The notes below the pieces were generated by a model that was not told the DNA's origin, did not search any database, and saw nothing but the letters and a program-made list of their open reading frames with translations. The position numbers and the translations under genes are program-made. Positions 1 through 8,400 of a DNA stretch of 50,747 bases are shown here, piece after piece (position 1 is the first letter of the stretch; each line of letters starts with the position of its first letter). The stretch is from an uncultured Prevotella sp. (GTDB lineage: Bacteria > Bacteroidota > Bacteroidia > Bacteroidales > Bacteroidaceae), in contig CALUGX010000004.1 in the NCBI GenBank assembly GCA_944320285.1, positions 1-50,747 on the forward strand, read 5' to 3'.

Positions 1-221
1 CCATAAAACTCTATTATATCACCGTCAACAGCCTTATCCAAGGCTTCGGTGAAGGCTTCCAATGTGGCAGAGCGCACTGTGTACGTCGTAGCTGTTGCAT
101 TCCCGTCTGCGTAACTTGTCCTCGCCTGTTGGCGCGGGACGCCTTGCACGCTTAATTGCTGGGCAAACGATGCTACGCTGACTATCAGCGAAAGCATCAG
201 AAAATAAATTTTCCTTTTCAT
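1..221 (-). CDS. Secreted protein, N-terminal part only
   Basis: The start codon (ATG at 221) opens a reading frame that runs off the left edge, so only about 73 residues are visible. It begins with a clear signal peptide (MKRKIYFLMLSLIVSVASFA, then QQ), so the product is exported. The rest of the visible part ends in a stretch (LEAFTEALDKAVDGDIIEF) that resembles the 'DGDTI' entry of right-handed beta-helix proteins, but this is too short to assign a family. It starts 40 nt downstream of the preceding lipoprotein gene on the same strand and is probably the next gene of the B12 operon. Function unknown. Confidence 0.6.
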   Translation of the reverse strand, partial: MKRKIYFLMLSLIVSVASFAQQLSVQGVPRQQARTSYADGNATATTYTVRSATLEAFTEALDKAVDGDIIEFY

Positions 222-261
222 AAACTTTACTTTTTGTTAAACATAAGGTTATCTAAAAACA

Positions 262-1602
262 TTATTCTCCTTTCCTTGCAGATGCCGACAGGCTTGCCGC
301 AGCGGCCTGTTCCACGTCTACGTGCAGGTCTTGCGCACGCGCAATCTCGGTGGAAGTCTCGCCAAGCCAGCCGCAATACTGGTTCACGCCGGTGTAGACG
401 CGGATGAAGTCAACGCCCGGCAGGCTGACGGGATTACCATTGCGGTCTACCGCCCAGTCGATGTCGAAACTGTTGAGGGCAATGGAGTCGTTAGGATGAT
501 TGTCGGCGTAGCCCCACGGATACGAATAAAGCACGTAGTAACTGCCGAAGCCGCTCTCGTCGACGCCGTTCTGCGGGAGCAGCGTTCCCGTGAACGAAAG
601 CTCATCGTCGCTTAGCCATTCGGGGTAGTAGCTCTGCGTGTGATACATGTTTTGGTATATGTGTCCGCTGTTTCCGCGGCTGTCGGTCCACGGTATGTAG
701 AGCGTGTCGGTAAGAACGCCGGTCTGGTCGGCTACGGGCGTGTGGTCATCGGGCCGGCTGTATGTGATTGAATAGTCCTTCAGCGTGGCGTCCTTGTAGT
801 ACTCGCTGCCGGCCAGCTCGTACCACTCGTCATCATCGGGCACGCCGTTCATGTTGCGGTCGAAGGCTACCATCACTATGCCCGGCTCACTGCTTCCGCC
901 GCGCCGCTCGGCGTAGGCCGGTATGTCGGAATAGAACGAGTTGCCCTTCAGGTAGAAGTCGTACTCACCGGGCACGTTCACTACGGTATGGTCGAAGGCG
1001 AACGTAACGTAACCCCCGTATGCGCCGAGGGTTATCATGACGTCGTTCACGAGGTCGTCCTCAGCCTTCTGTCGCATCGTTTCCTCGTTGTCGCCTTCCT
1101 CGTAGTAGGGCATCGTGTTGACAAACTGCCCCGGAGCGGGGCGGTATTCGTACACGCTGGCGGTGTAAGGGCTGTACTCCACGCCCTCGTGCACCACCAT
1201 GACGGGGAACGACTGGGTGTAGCCGCGCCCGCCGTCGTCGAGCGTAAAGGTAAGCTCGTATGTCCCCTCGTCGCGCGCGAGGAAGATGTACTCACGCTCG
1301 GTTGACACGAGCGAGTCTCTGCCCGAGGCCGTCTTCATCGTCCATCGGTAGCCCGTGCCCGTGTAGGCCGGTGACAGGCGCAGCTTCTTCATGCGCTCGA
1401 TGTAGTAATAATCGTCAAGGCCGGAGCTTACGTTCTCGGTGTCGCGCGTGCACGACGGCAGCGACACGAGCACGAACAAGACTACGACGGCCATACCCAC
1501 GGCGCGCGGCAACGTCCTCAACGCCATATTCCTGCGGCATGAAAGGCGTGTCGCACGGCGACCTGATGTCGCCATTTTCGAGATATAATCAGTTATTTTC
1601 AT
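262..1602 (-). CDS. Surface lipoprotein of the B12 uptake locus (PKD-like cell-surface protein)
   Basis: This encodes about 446 residues with a lipoprotein signal peptide whose hydrophobic core (GMAVVVLFVLVSLPSC) ends at the lipobox cysteine. The mature protein is rich in Tyr, Asp and Gly. It has an early Ig/PKD-like beta region (about residues 90-150) and a later region with a calcium-loop-like DRNMNGVPDDDEWYE stretch and many aromatic residues. Proteins of this type are often annotated 'cell surface protein' beside btuG in Bacteroidetes. It could be a B12-binding accessory such as BtuH, but I cannot prove that. The frame extends upstream to a TTG at 1608; ATG 1602 is used here, while ATG 1527 would leave an ideal 26-residue signal peptide and may be the true start. 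A 22-bp repeat array separates it from btuG. Confidence 0.7.
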   Translation of the reverse strand: MKITDYISKMATSGRRATRLSCRRNMALRTLPRAVGMAVVVLFVLVSLPSCTRDTENVSSGLDDYYYIERMKKLRLSPAYTGTGYRWTMKTASGRDSLVSTEREYIFLARDEGTYELTFTLDDGGRGYTQSFPVMVVHEGVEYSPYTASVYEYRPAPGQFVNTMPYYEEGDNEETMRQKAEDDLVNDVMITLGAYGGYVTFAFDHTVVNVPGEYDFYLKGNSFYSDIPAYAERRGGSSEPGIVMVAFDRNMNGVPDDDEWYELAGSEYYKDATLKDYSITYSRPDDHTPVADQTGVLTDTLYIPWTDSRGNSGHIYQNMYHTQSYYPEWLSDDELSFTGTLLPQNGVDESGFGSYYVLYSYPWGYADNHPNDSIALNSFDIDWAVDRNGNPVSLPGVDFIRVYTGVNQYCGWLGETSTEIARAQDLHVDVEQAAAASLSASARKGE

Positions 1603-1714
1603 TGCCAAAATATTTGCTATTAACGTTCGTCGGCAGGCCGTCCGTTACCACTTCCAGCCCTCTTTTCATTGTTATCGGTAAGCACTTGATATTCAACCCA
1701 TTACCACCAGCCTT

Positions 1715-1802
1715 GCAAAAGGCCGTCTTTCGCAGTGTAAAAGATGCCATATTGCGAGGTAAAAGGTATCCTTTCGCAACGCAATATGTGGCATTTTGCA
1801 TC
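1715..1802. repeat. 22-bp dyad array, copy A (4 units)
   Basis: Four consecutive 22-bp units start at 1715, 1737, 1759 and 1781. Each is an imperfect dyad related to GCAAAAGG-nnn-CCTTTTGC followed by a 3-bp spacer; the fourth unit has the GCAATATG variant. The array sits in the 267-bp gap between btuG and the next lipoprotein gene. Nothing else was recognised in that gap. The period is not a multiple of three, so the array is not coding. Confidence 0.8.
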
Positions 1803-1875
1803 GCACCTTGCCAAATTCCATTCATCATTTACAGTCTAAGCACATCTACTTATTATTTTGCTCCTCCCCTACTTA

Positions 1876-3168
1876 CTACTTCCTGATAAAACACATATGC
1901 GCCGGAATGTCGCCCGTGCGCACGCTCCACTTCTTGAAGCCGTCCTTGGAGTAACAGTGAAGCACGCCGCTCGACACGTAGTTTTTTGCGTCGGTGACGA
2001 ATATGTCGCCCGTTTCGGGATGTATGGCTATGCCGTAAGGAATGGTGATGTCGGCCTCGGTGCCGTCTTGTATGAACGAGTCGCTCACCTTCTGTTTCGT
2101 CACCGTGTTGACTATTCCGTAGGTTATGGTGTTGCTCTGGGTGTAGTTGTTCCACTCGGTGCTGTAGTAATAGAGCGAGTCTCCGCTGATGCAGAAGTTC
2201 GAACAGGGTATGTCGAGCGTGTCGGTCACTTCCATCTCATTCCTGCCCTGCTTCTTTTCAAGCACGTAGAGGTTAGAGTGTATGCCGTTATAGTCGCCGC
2301 GCGACGTCACCCACAGCTTGCCCTCGTTGTCCGCCTTGATGCGGTGCAGGTTGATGCCTACGGGGATTTTCTCCACTTGGCGGAAGCCCTCAAGCTCTAT
2401 TACGGACACGGTGTAGTCATAGTTGGGCGCCATGTATCCGCCGGAGTTGGCCACATAGAGGTATTGCCCCAGCACTTCAAGCTCGTCGGGCTGGTAACCC
2501 ACGGTACACTTGTCCACTGTCTGCAATGTAAGCGTGTCCACCTTGTACACCGCCCCCTGCACGGCGTCGGGGTTGTTGAGCTGCACCGGGCCTACGTATG
2601 ACGTAACGTAGGCGTGCCCACGGTAAAAGCGCACGTAGCGGCAGTTGGGTATGTCAACCTGCCCAAGACGTATGCCGGTGCGCGCATCGAGCACTTCCAC
2701 CTTGTTTGAGCAGTTCACCACGACATACAGTTTTGACCCGTACACCTGTATGTCGTTGCCTACATCGCCCAGTTCCTTCACCACGTGCGGGTTACGCTCG
2801 GCGTAGAGGTTGCGCACGTAGTAGCCCTGCACATAGTCGAGGTAGTCAAGCGTGCACTTGTTGCTGCCCATATTGCCCTCGTTAAGCAGGTACATCCCTA
2901 CGACGCCCGTGCCGCCGGACAGCTCCACGGGCAGTATGTCATACTCCGTAGGTACAACGACCTCGTCCTCACGGCATGAACATACGAGGATTAAAGGTAA
3001 AAAAGTAAAAAGGTAAAAGGGTAAAACGCGCACAAGGCAAGGAACAAACCGCCTGATGCCCACGCCTTTCCTTGACGCAGGATTGACACTACCGGCAAGG
3101 CTATTGTCTTTAACTCCTTTAACTTCCTTAACTCCTTTAACTTCCACAAAAGCACCTGTTTTCATCAT
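1876..3168 (-). CDS. btuG: BtuG-like cobalamin-binding beta-propeller lipoprotein
   Basis: The 430-residue product has a lipoprotein signal ending LILVCSC, then a YncE/DUF5074-type seven-bladed propeller. Repeated blade motifs are visible, for example VYGSKLYVVVNCSNKVEVLD, GQYLYVANSGGY and HPETGDIFVTDAKNYV. In Bacteroides BtuG is a surface lipoprotein that captures vitamin B12 with very high affinity and hands it to the TonB-dependent transporter BtuB. Its placement directly after btuB, with an ATGA stop/start overlap and behind a cobalamin riboswitch, supports the same role here. Oddity: the first about 50 codons are built from two simple repeat tracts. A GTG in the VGIRRF region would give a more ordinary signal peptide, so the exact start is uncertain. 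Confidence 0.82.
   Translation of the reverse strand: MMKTGAFVEVKGVKEVKGVKDNSLAGSVNPASRKGVGIRRFVPCLVRVLPFYLFTFLPLILVCSCREDEVVVPTEYDILPVELSGGTGVVGMYLLNEGNMGSNKCTLDYLDYVQGYYVRNLYAERNPHVVKELGDVGNDIQVYGSKLYVVVNCSNKVEVLDARTGIRLGQVDIPNCRYVRFYRGHAYVTSYVGPVQLNNPDAVQGAVYKVDTLTLQTVDKCTVGYQPDELEVLGQYLYVANSGGYMAPNYDYTVSVIELEGFRQVEKIPVGINLHRIKADNEGKLWVTSRGDYNGIHSNLYVLEKKQGRNEMEVTDTLDIPCSNFCISGDSLYYYSTEWNNYTQSNTITYGIVNTVTKQKVSDSFIQDGTEADITIPYGIAIHPETGDIFVTDAKNYVSSGVLHCYSKDGFKKWSVRTGDIPAHMCFIRK
2991..3145 (-). repeat. Simple-repeat tracts inside the btuG 5' coding region
   Basis: Two tracts are visible. At 3108-3145 an 18-bp unit (TTAACTCCTTTAACTTCC on the plus strand) occurs twice in tandem and encodes EVKGVK twice. 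At 2991-3027 a series of GGTAAAA/AGTAAAA units encodes the hydrophobic core FYLFTFLPL of the lipoprotein signal. Similar tracts occur between genes elsewhere in this window (7905-7940, 14525-14600, 33085-33110). Confidence 0.7.
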
Positions 3169-5168
3169 ATTTCAAACGTTAAGGTTACACGGTAGTTACG
3201 TTTCGGCATGGGATAGTTGAGGATTACGTCGTAATCCTGGCTGAAGAGGTTGTTCACTTCGAGCTGAACGCGCGCGGTGTAGCGGCTCCAGCTGAATTCC
3301 TTTGACAGCGAGAGGTCGCTTGTGTACCACGGTTGCGTGTGGTTGTAGACGATGTTTTCCTGCTGGTTATACCGCTCGCCGGTATAGATGAAGCTGTAGT
3401 TCAGGTTCCATGAGCGCCACGTTGCCTGCACCGCAGCCGACCCGCTGTGCCACGGTATGTAAGGTATCTGGTCGCGGTAGTACGTGTCCGCAGGGTTGGT
3501 TACGTCGATGGCTTCCTGGTATGTGTACTGAAGGCGCGTGGTGATAAACAGTTCGCGCACGGGGTTTACGGTCAACGAGGCCGTGGCGTCGATGCCCGTT
3601 ATGTGCACGCGGCCAAGGTTAAGCATAGTCCAACGGAACTGCGCGCCCTTGGGATAGGCTACGATTTTGTCGTGAACGGTGTTGTAATAGCCGTCCACCT
3701 GCACCGCCCATTCCGTCAGGAAGCCGCGGCGCGCGCGGCTCTTGTAGGCCAGTCCTACGTCATATTGGTTGGTATATTCGGGCCGCAGCTGCGAGTTGCC
3801 CATCTCGGCGTAGTACAAATCGTTGAACGTTGGCATACGGAAGCTGCGCTTTACGAAACCGCGGACGGAGAAACCGGCGTCGCGGAAGGGAGCGTAAGAC
3901 ACGAAGAAGGCCGGTGTCCACACAGTCTTGTCACCTGGGGAGGCGGCTAAGCGCACGCGGTCACGCACGTAGTTGAACACCACGCTGCCCTGCATCTTCA
4001 GCCGTCCAAGGCGCAACGCCGTGGCCACGGAAGCAAAGTGGTGCCAGCGCATGGGGTAAACGAAACCGTACATATCGGCATCCATCTTGTTCCACTGCAC
4101 GTCATAGGCCGCCGACACGTCCCAGAATGACGTTATATTATATAGGTGTGACGTGGAGAGATAGAACTCCTGCTGGCGGTAAACGTTGTCAATGGCCATC
4201 ACGGTGGTGTCGCGGTTGACGTATTTGGTGAGGTAATAGGCGTACTTGGCGGCCAGGCGGGCGTGATACTTGCCACCGAACGACCTTTCGACAGTGCCCT
4301 GCACGAACGAGTTATTATCCCAAATACGTTCGCCGCGTCGCCACACGTTGTTCACTATGGCACCGGGCACGCCACGCTCCGACGTGTAGTTATAGGCCTT
4401 GAGCATCCACTTGCCGCCCGTTATGTCGCCGAAGAGGGCTGCCTCCATGCGCGTTGCACGTATGTCTCCGTTCTGTCGGGTGGCCGTTGTGTCGTACATT
4501 ATCTCGTCAGTCATTACCGCCTTGCGCCTGTAACGAAACTTATACTTACCACTGCTGCTGACCCATTCGCCGCTGAACGACGCCTTAACCTTGTCGGAAA
4601 ACTTAAGTTCGATGAGCAAGGCAGGGTTCACCAAGTCGAACGAACCGGCCTTGAGCGTAGCCTTTACGTGGAAAGTCTCGCCCGGGGCGAACTCCGGACG
4701 GCGCGTCCACATATAGATAGAGCCGGCCGAATTGAAGTCCTTGGCCGACTGGAATATCTGGCTTTTCTGCCCATTGTAGAGCGATATGGCCTGCATGTTG
4801 TCAAGAGAGAACATACCGAGGTCAACCTGTCCGTTCTGCGCATTTGACAGCTGGATGCCGTCATAGAACACTCCTACGTGGTTGGTGCCCATGCTTCGGA
4901 TGTTGACGGTCTTTATTCCGCCCACTCCGCCGTAGTCTTTCAACTGCACGCCGGCGAAAAACCTCAGCGCGTCGGCCACGCTAAGGCTGTTGAGACGGCG
5001 CAACTCGTCGCCCTGAAGCCGCTGCGACGGGATGACACTCTGGCGGCTGTCAGATACGACAACCACCTCTTGCAGACGCTGCACGCTGTCGAGTGGCGCC
5101 ACGCCAGTCTGGGCATGAGCCGACAAGACAGCAACGCACAGCGGTGCGATGACTGCTTTCTTAATCAT
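3165..5168 (-). CDS. btuB: TonB-dependent vitamin B12 outer-membrane transporter BtuB
   Basis: The 667-residue product has a signal peptide (MIKKAVIAPLCVAVLSAHAQ), a TonB-box-like region around LQEVVVVSD, a plug domain (about residues 45-160, with the typical SVADALRFFAGVQLKDYGG and NIRSMG motifs) and a 22-strand-type barrel ending in an aromatic-rich outer-membrane signature (RVTLTFEI). It lacks the N-terminal carboxypeptidase-like domain of SusC proteins, as expected for BtuB/siderophore-type receptors. The cobalamin riboswitch directly upstream identifies the substrate. The gene overlaps btuG by 4 nt, so the two are probably translationally coupled. The protein imports cobalamin across the outer membrane using TonB-ExbB-ExbD energy; the inner-membrane BtuCDF genes are not in this window. 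Confidence 0.92.
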   Translation of the reverse strand: MIKKAVIAPLCVAVLSAHAQTGVAPLDSVQRLQEVVVVSDSRQSVIPSQRLQGDELRRLNSLSVADALRFFAGVQLKDYGGVGGIKTVNIRSMGTNHVGVFYDGIQLSNAQNGQVDLGMFSLDNMQAISLYNGQKSQIFQSAKDFNSAGSIYMWTRRPEFAPGETFHVKATLKAGSFDLVNPALLIELKFSDKVKASFSGEWVSSSGKYKFRYRRKAVMTDEIMYDTTATRQNGDIRATRMEAALFGDITGGKWMLKAYNYTSERGVPGAIVNNVWRRGERIWDNNSFVQGTVERSFGGKYHARLAAKYAYYLTKYVNRDTTVMAIDNVYRQQEFYLSTSHLYNITSFWDVSAAYDVQWNKMDADMYGFVYPMRWHHFASVATALRLGRLKMQGSVVFNYVRDRVRLAASPGDKTVWTPAFFVSYAPFRDAGFSVRGFVKRSFRMPTFNDLYYAEMGNSQLRPEYTNQYDVGLAYKSRARRGFLTEWAVQVDGYYNTVHDKIVAYPKGAQFRWTMLNLGRVHITGIDATASLTVNPVRELFITTRLQYTYQEAIDVTNPADTYYRDQIPYIPWHSGSAAVQATWRSWNLNYSFIYTGERYNQQENIVYNHTQPWYTSDLSLSKEFSWSRYTARVQLEVNNLFSQDYDVILNYPMPKRNYRVTLTFEI

Positions 5169-5230
5169 AAGTGAAAATGTTTAAATGTCTCAAATGCCCA
5201 ATCCCACGGGAACATAAGAGATAACGCCAC

Positions 5231-5388
5231 AAGGCAGGTCTTCTGACTTACCGCCCGGACGCAAACGCCTTCCCGAAAAAATGTCAGTGGCTTAATGTTT
5301 GCTCCATATAAGGGCGGCTCACAGCAGCGGGACTGTCCGGGACTTACACCCGGTTCCCTTTTAATCACCTGACGGTGAACCGTTGCGT
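5231..5388 (-). promoter_or_regulatory. Cobalamin (B12) riboswitch
   Basis: On the minus strand this leader contains the conserved cobalamin-riboswitch blocks in order: a GGTTCACCGTCAGGTGATTAA region at the 5' side, GGTGTAAGTCCCGGACAGTC followed by CCGCTGCTGTGA (the B12-box core), and the closing AGTCAGAAGACCTGCC block at 5232-5247. It lies between the -7 box at 5392-5399 and the btuB start at 5168. Binding of adenosylcobalamin or a related form is expected to shut off the btuB-btuG operon. Confidence 0.95.
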
Positions 5389-5391
5389 GGG

Positions 5392-5399
5392 CAAAGGTA
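5392..5399 (-). promoter_or_regulatory. -7 box of the btuB operon promoter
   Basis: TACCTTTG on the minus strand matches the Bacteroidetes -7 consensus TAnnTTTG and lies only a few bases before the riboswitch, so the riboswitch would begin almost at the transcript start. No well-spaced -33 TTTG was found. Confidence 0.6.
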
Positions 5400-5518
5400 A
5401 TGCTTTTTGCCAAAAACAAGGCATATAATTGCAAAAAATAATAAAAAACATATAAAGTTGCGCCTAATGCACGCTTCGCCGCACGCCAACGACGAAGGCA
5501 TCAGAGGCCAACGGCTTT

Positions 5519-5596
5519 GCAAGAGGTGGCGTTTTGCAGGACGAAAGGGCACCTTTTACAGTCCAATACACCACCTTTTGCAACGCAATATGCCAT
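5519..5596. repeat. 22-bp dyad array, copy B (3.5 units)
   Basis: Units start at 5519, 5541, 5563 and 5585 (the last is partial). They match the consensus dyad GCAAAAGG-nnn-CCTTTTGC with the same 22-bp spacing as the other arrays. The array lies in the 623-bp divergent gap between btuB and the M3 peptidase gene. Apart from the riboswitch, this array and the two promoters, I see nothing in that gap. Confidence 0.75.
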
Positions 5597-5756
5597 GAAC
5601 GGCAAACTGACTGACTGTCAGCAAGATGCAGACTTGTGCCGGGAAGACGCCTAAACCGTGGTTTGTACATTGTAAAGCAACGCCTTTCGCGCCTTTCGGG
5701 CAGGTAAATAATAGTTAAAAATATACGCCCATACGGCACACAACGAATAAAATTGT

Positions 5757-5764
5757 TACCTTTG
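5757..5764 (+). promoter_or_regulatory. -7 box upstream of the M3 peptidase gene
   Basis: TACCTTTG matches TAnnTTTG and lies 27 nt before the start codon at 5792. A -33 box is not evident. Confidence 0.5.
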
Positions 5765-5791
5765 TAATCAAAAATAGAGAAAGACGTCAGT

Positions 5792-7873
5792 ATGAATGAA
5801 AAGACTACAAAAGGACAACGGATAAATCCTTTTTTTGAACCTTACAACACTCCGCACGACACCGTACCCTTCGACAAAATCAAGCTGGAAAACTTCGAGG
5901 AAGCCTTCATGGAGGGCATACGCCGTGACGACGAGCAAATAGAGAAGACCGTCAACAATCCCGACAAACCGACGTTTGACAACACGATAATCAACGCCGA
6001 GGAGGACAAAGACGGGTATTATGACTTGCTGTCACGTGTGTCAACAGTGTTTTCCAACCTGCTAAGCGCCGAAACCAACGACAAACTCGACGCGCTGGCG
6101 CAAAAAATGCAACCGATACTGACGAAACACGCCAACGACGTAAGGCTTAACAAGCGGCTGTTCGAGCGCATAAAAGCCGTACACCGCCACCACCGCAAAC
6201 TGACACAGGAGGAGAAACGGCTGCTCGACAACTGTTATGACGGCTTTGTGCGCAGCGGCGCGCTGCTCGACGACGAGGGAAAGGAACGCCTGCGCAAACT
6301 GACTGAAGAAGCGGGAATGCTGTCGTTGCAATTCTCACAGAACCTCTTAAAAGAAAATAAGGCTTACAAGCTGCACATCACCGACGAGGCACAACTTGAC
6401 GGACTGCCCGACACGGCACGCGAGGCCGCCGCGGCAACGGCCAAGGAGCAAGGCGTGGAAGGATGGGTGTTCACACTTGACTATCCAAGTTACAGCCCTT
6501 TCATGACATACTCCACCAACCGCGAACTACGCCGGCAGATGTATATGGCGCGTAACACTGTATGCACGCACGACAACGCGGAAAACAACATCGAGATATG
6601 CAAGCGTCTCGTCAACCTGCGGCGTGAGATAGCGCAGCTCCTTGGATATAAGACTTACGCTGACTACGTGCTGACACACCGCATGGCGGGCAACGCACGC
6701 AACGTCTATAAGTTGCTCAACGACCTGATTGACGCATACAAGCCTACGGCTGAAAAGGAGGTTGAGGCGATAACCAAGATTGCCCAAAAGACAGAAGGCA
6801 AGGACTTCAAAGTGGAGCCGTGGGACTTCAGCTTCTACTCTCACAAGCTGCAACTTAAGAAATTCAACTTAGACTCGGAAATGCTGCGCCCGTATTTCGA
6901 GTTATCAAACGTGATAAAAGGTGTGTTCGGCCTTGCCAACCGCCTATACGGAATTACGTTCAAGGAGAATAAAGACATCCCCGTGTACCATCAGGACGTC
7001 AAGGCTTATGAGGTGTTCGATAAGGATGGCTCGTATCTTGCCGTGTTCTATGCCGACTTCTTTCCCCGTAAAGGCAAGCAAGGCGGGGCATGGATGACGG
7101 AGTTCCAAGGCCAATGGATCGACCGAAAAGGTGAAAACGTGAGGCCGCACGTCAGCGTGGTGATGAACTTCACCAAACCTACCGACGAAAAACCGGCACT
7201 GCTGACACTCGGCGAAGTGGAAACTTTCCTCCACGAGTTTGGCCATTCACTTCACGGAATGTTCGCCAACACGCGGTTTGAAAGTCTTTCAGGCACAAAC
7301 GTATGGTGGGACTTCGTTGAACTTCCGTCACAATTCATGGAAAACTTTGCCATCGAAAAAGACTTCCTGCGCACGTTCGCCTTCCATTATAAGACCGGCG
7401 AGCCGCTGCCTGACGAACTCATCAGCCGCATAGTGAAAAGCCGTAACTTCATGGCGGCATACTCCTGTCTGCGTCAAGTCAGCTTCGGATTGCTTGACAT
7501 GGCTTATTACACCAAGAAACAACCGTTCAGCGACGAGATAATTCCGTTTGAAAAGAAAGCATGGGCCAAGGCTATGGTAACGGAGCAGTTACCCGACACG
7601 TGCATGACGGTGCAGTTCAGCCACATCATGTCTGGAGGCTATGCCGCCGGGTATTACAGCTATAAATGGGCGGAAGTGCTTGACGCCGATGCATTCAGTG
7701 TGTTCAAGAAGCACGGAATATTCGACCGAAAAACGGCGCAAAGTTTCCGTGACAACATCTTGTCAAAAGGCGGCACGGAACATCCGATGACGCTCTACAA
7801 GCGTTTCAGAGGCGGTGAACCAACGATTGACGCCCTGCTGAAAAGGAACGGGATAAAAAAGACGAAAAAGTAA
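5792..7873 (+). CDS. dcp: M3-family zinc metallopeptidase (peptidyl-dipeptidase Dcp type)
   Basis: The 693-residue cytoplasmic protein has the thimet-oligopeptidase zinc motif HEFGH at residues 481-485, embedded in FLHEFGHSLHGMFA, with the downstream glutamate region SGTNVWWDFVELPSQFMENF that completes the zinc site. The size and the sequence near the C-terminus (HIMSGGYAAGYYSYKWAEVLDADAF is split here: GGYAAGYYSYKW) fit Dcp/oligopeptidase A, which cleave short peptides and release dipeptides in peptide recycling. No signal peptide is present. It has its own promoter and is followed by a repeat-containing gap, so it is probably monocistronic. Confidence 0.92.
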   Translation: MNEKTTKGQRINPFFEPYNTPHDTVPFDKIKLENFEEAFMEGIRRDDEQIEKTVNNPDKPTFDNTIINAEEDKDGYYDLLSRVSTVFSNLLSAETNDKLDALAQKMQPILTKHANDVRLNKRLFERIKAVHRHHRKLTQEEKRLLDNCYDGFVRSGALLDDEGKERLRKLTEEAGMLSLQFSQNLLKENKAYKLHITDEAQLDGLPDTAREAAAATAKEQGVEGWVFTLDYPSYSPFMTYSTNRELRRQMYMARNTVCTHDNAENNIEICKRLVNLRREIAQLLGYKTYADYVLTHRMAGNARNVYKLLNDLIDAYKPTAEKEVEAITKIAQKTEGKDFKVEPWDFSFYSHKLQLKKFNLDSEMLRPYFELSNVIKGVFGLANRLYGITFKENKDIPVYHQDVKAYEVFDKDGSYLAVFYADFFPRKGKQGGAWMTEFQGQWIDRKGENVRPHVSVVMNFTKPTDEKPALLTLGEVETFLHEFGHSLHGMFANTRFESLSGTNVWWDFVELPSQFMENFAIEKDFLRTFAFHYKTGEPLPDELISRIVKSRNFMAAYSCLRQVSFGLLDMAYYTKKQPFSDEIIPFEKKAWAKAMVTEQLPDTCMTVQFSHIMSGGYAAGYYSYKWAEVLDADAFSVFKKHGIFDRKTAQSFRDNILSKGGTEHPMTLYKRFRGGEPTIDALLKRNGIKKTKK

Positions 7874-7940
7874 GAAAGTTGAAACAAGAGAACTAAGACA
7901 AAATATTTGTCTTCAAATTCCTTAAATTCTCTAACTTCCT
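7866..7940. repeat. Intergenic inverted repeat with AAGACAAA core
   Basis: Downstream of the peptidase stop there is an imperfect inverted repeat. An 8-bp perfect hairpin AAGACAAA-ATA-TTTGTCTT (7895-7913) is flanked by outer AAGTT/AACTT and AGAGAA/TTCTCT arms. The right arm is a TTCCTTAAATTCTCTAACTTCC tract of the same flavour as the tract in the btuG start. It may act as a terminator. Confidence 0.5.
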
Positions 7941-7953
7941 TAACGAAAGATGT

Positions 7954-8400
7954 ATGACCGAAAAAGATGATAAACAACTGCTGTTAGACCTCCGCTACCT
8001 GCGTATGGCACGCATCTGGGCAGAGAACAGTTACTGCGAACGCCGCAAGGTCGGCGCACTCGTAGTAAAAGACAAGATGATAATAAGCGACGGATATAAC
8101 GGTACGCCGAGCGGATTTGAGAATGTGTGTGAAGACGAAAATAACATAACCAAGCCATATGTACTACACGCCGAGGCCAACGCCATAACTAAATTGGCGC
8201 GAAGCTCGAACAACAGTGACGGCTCTACGCTCTACGTAACGGCCGCACCGTGCATCGAGTGCTCAAAGCTCATCATTCAGTCAGGCATAAAGCGCGTTGT
8301 CTACGGAGAGAAATACCGTCTTGAGGACGGCATACAGCTCCTAAGGAAAGCTAACATAGAAGTTGTTTACTTAAACTCAGACGAATATGAGACCAAATAA
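7954..8400 (+). CDS. dCMP deaminase family protein (zinc-dependent)
   Basis: The 148-residue protein carries the cytidine/deoxycytidylate deaminase zinc site: HAEANAI with H72 and catalytic E74, and PCIECSK with C100 and C103. A YNGTPSG element after the first strand and the RVVYGEKY region are typical of dCMP deaminases, which make dUMP for thymidylate synthesis. It overlaps the following S41 protease gene by 14 nt, so the two are cotranscribed; this looks like economy of packing rather than shared function. dCMP deaminase is more likely than cytidine or tRNA deaminase from the length and motif spacing. Confidence 0.88.
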   Translation: MTEKDDKQLLLDLRYLRMARIWAENSYCERRKVGALVVKDKMIISDGYNGTPSGFENVCEDENNITKPYVLHAEANAITKLARSSNNSDGSTLYVTAAPCIECSKLIIQSGIKRVVYGEKYRLEDGIQLLRKANIEVVYLNSDEYETK

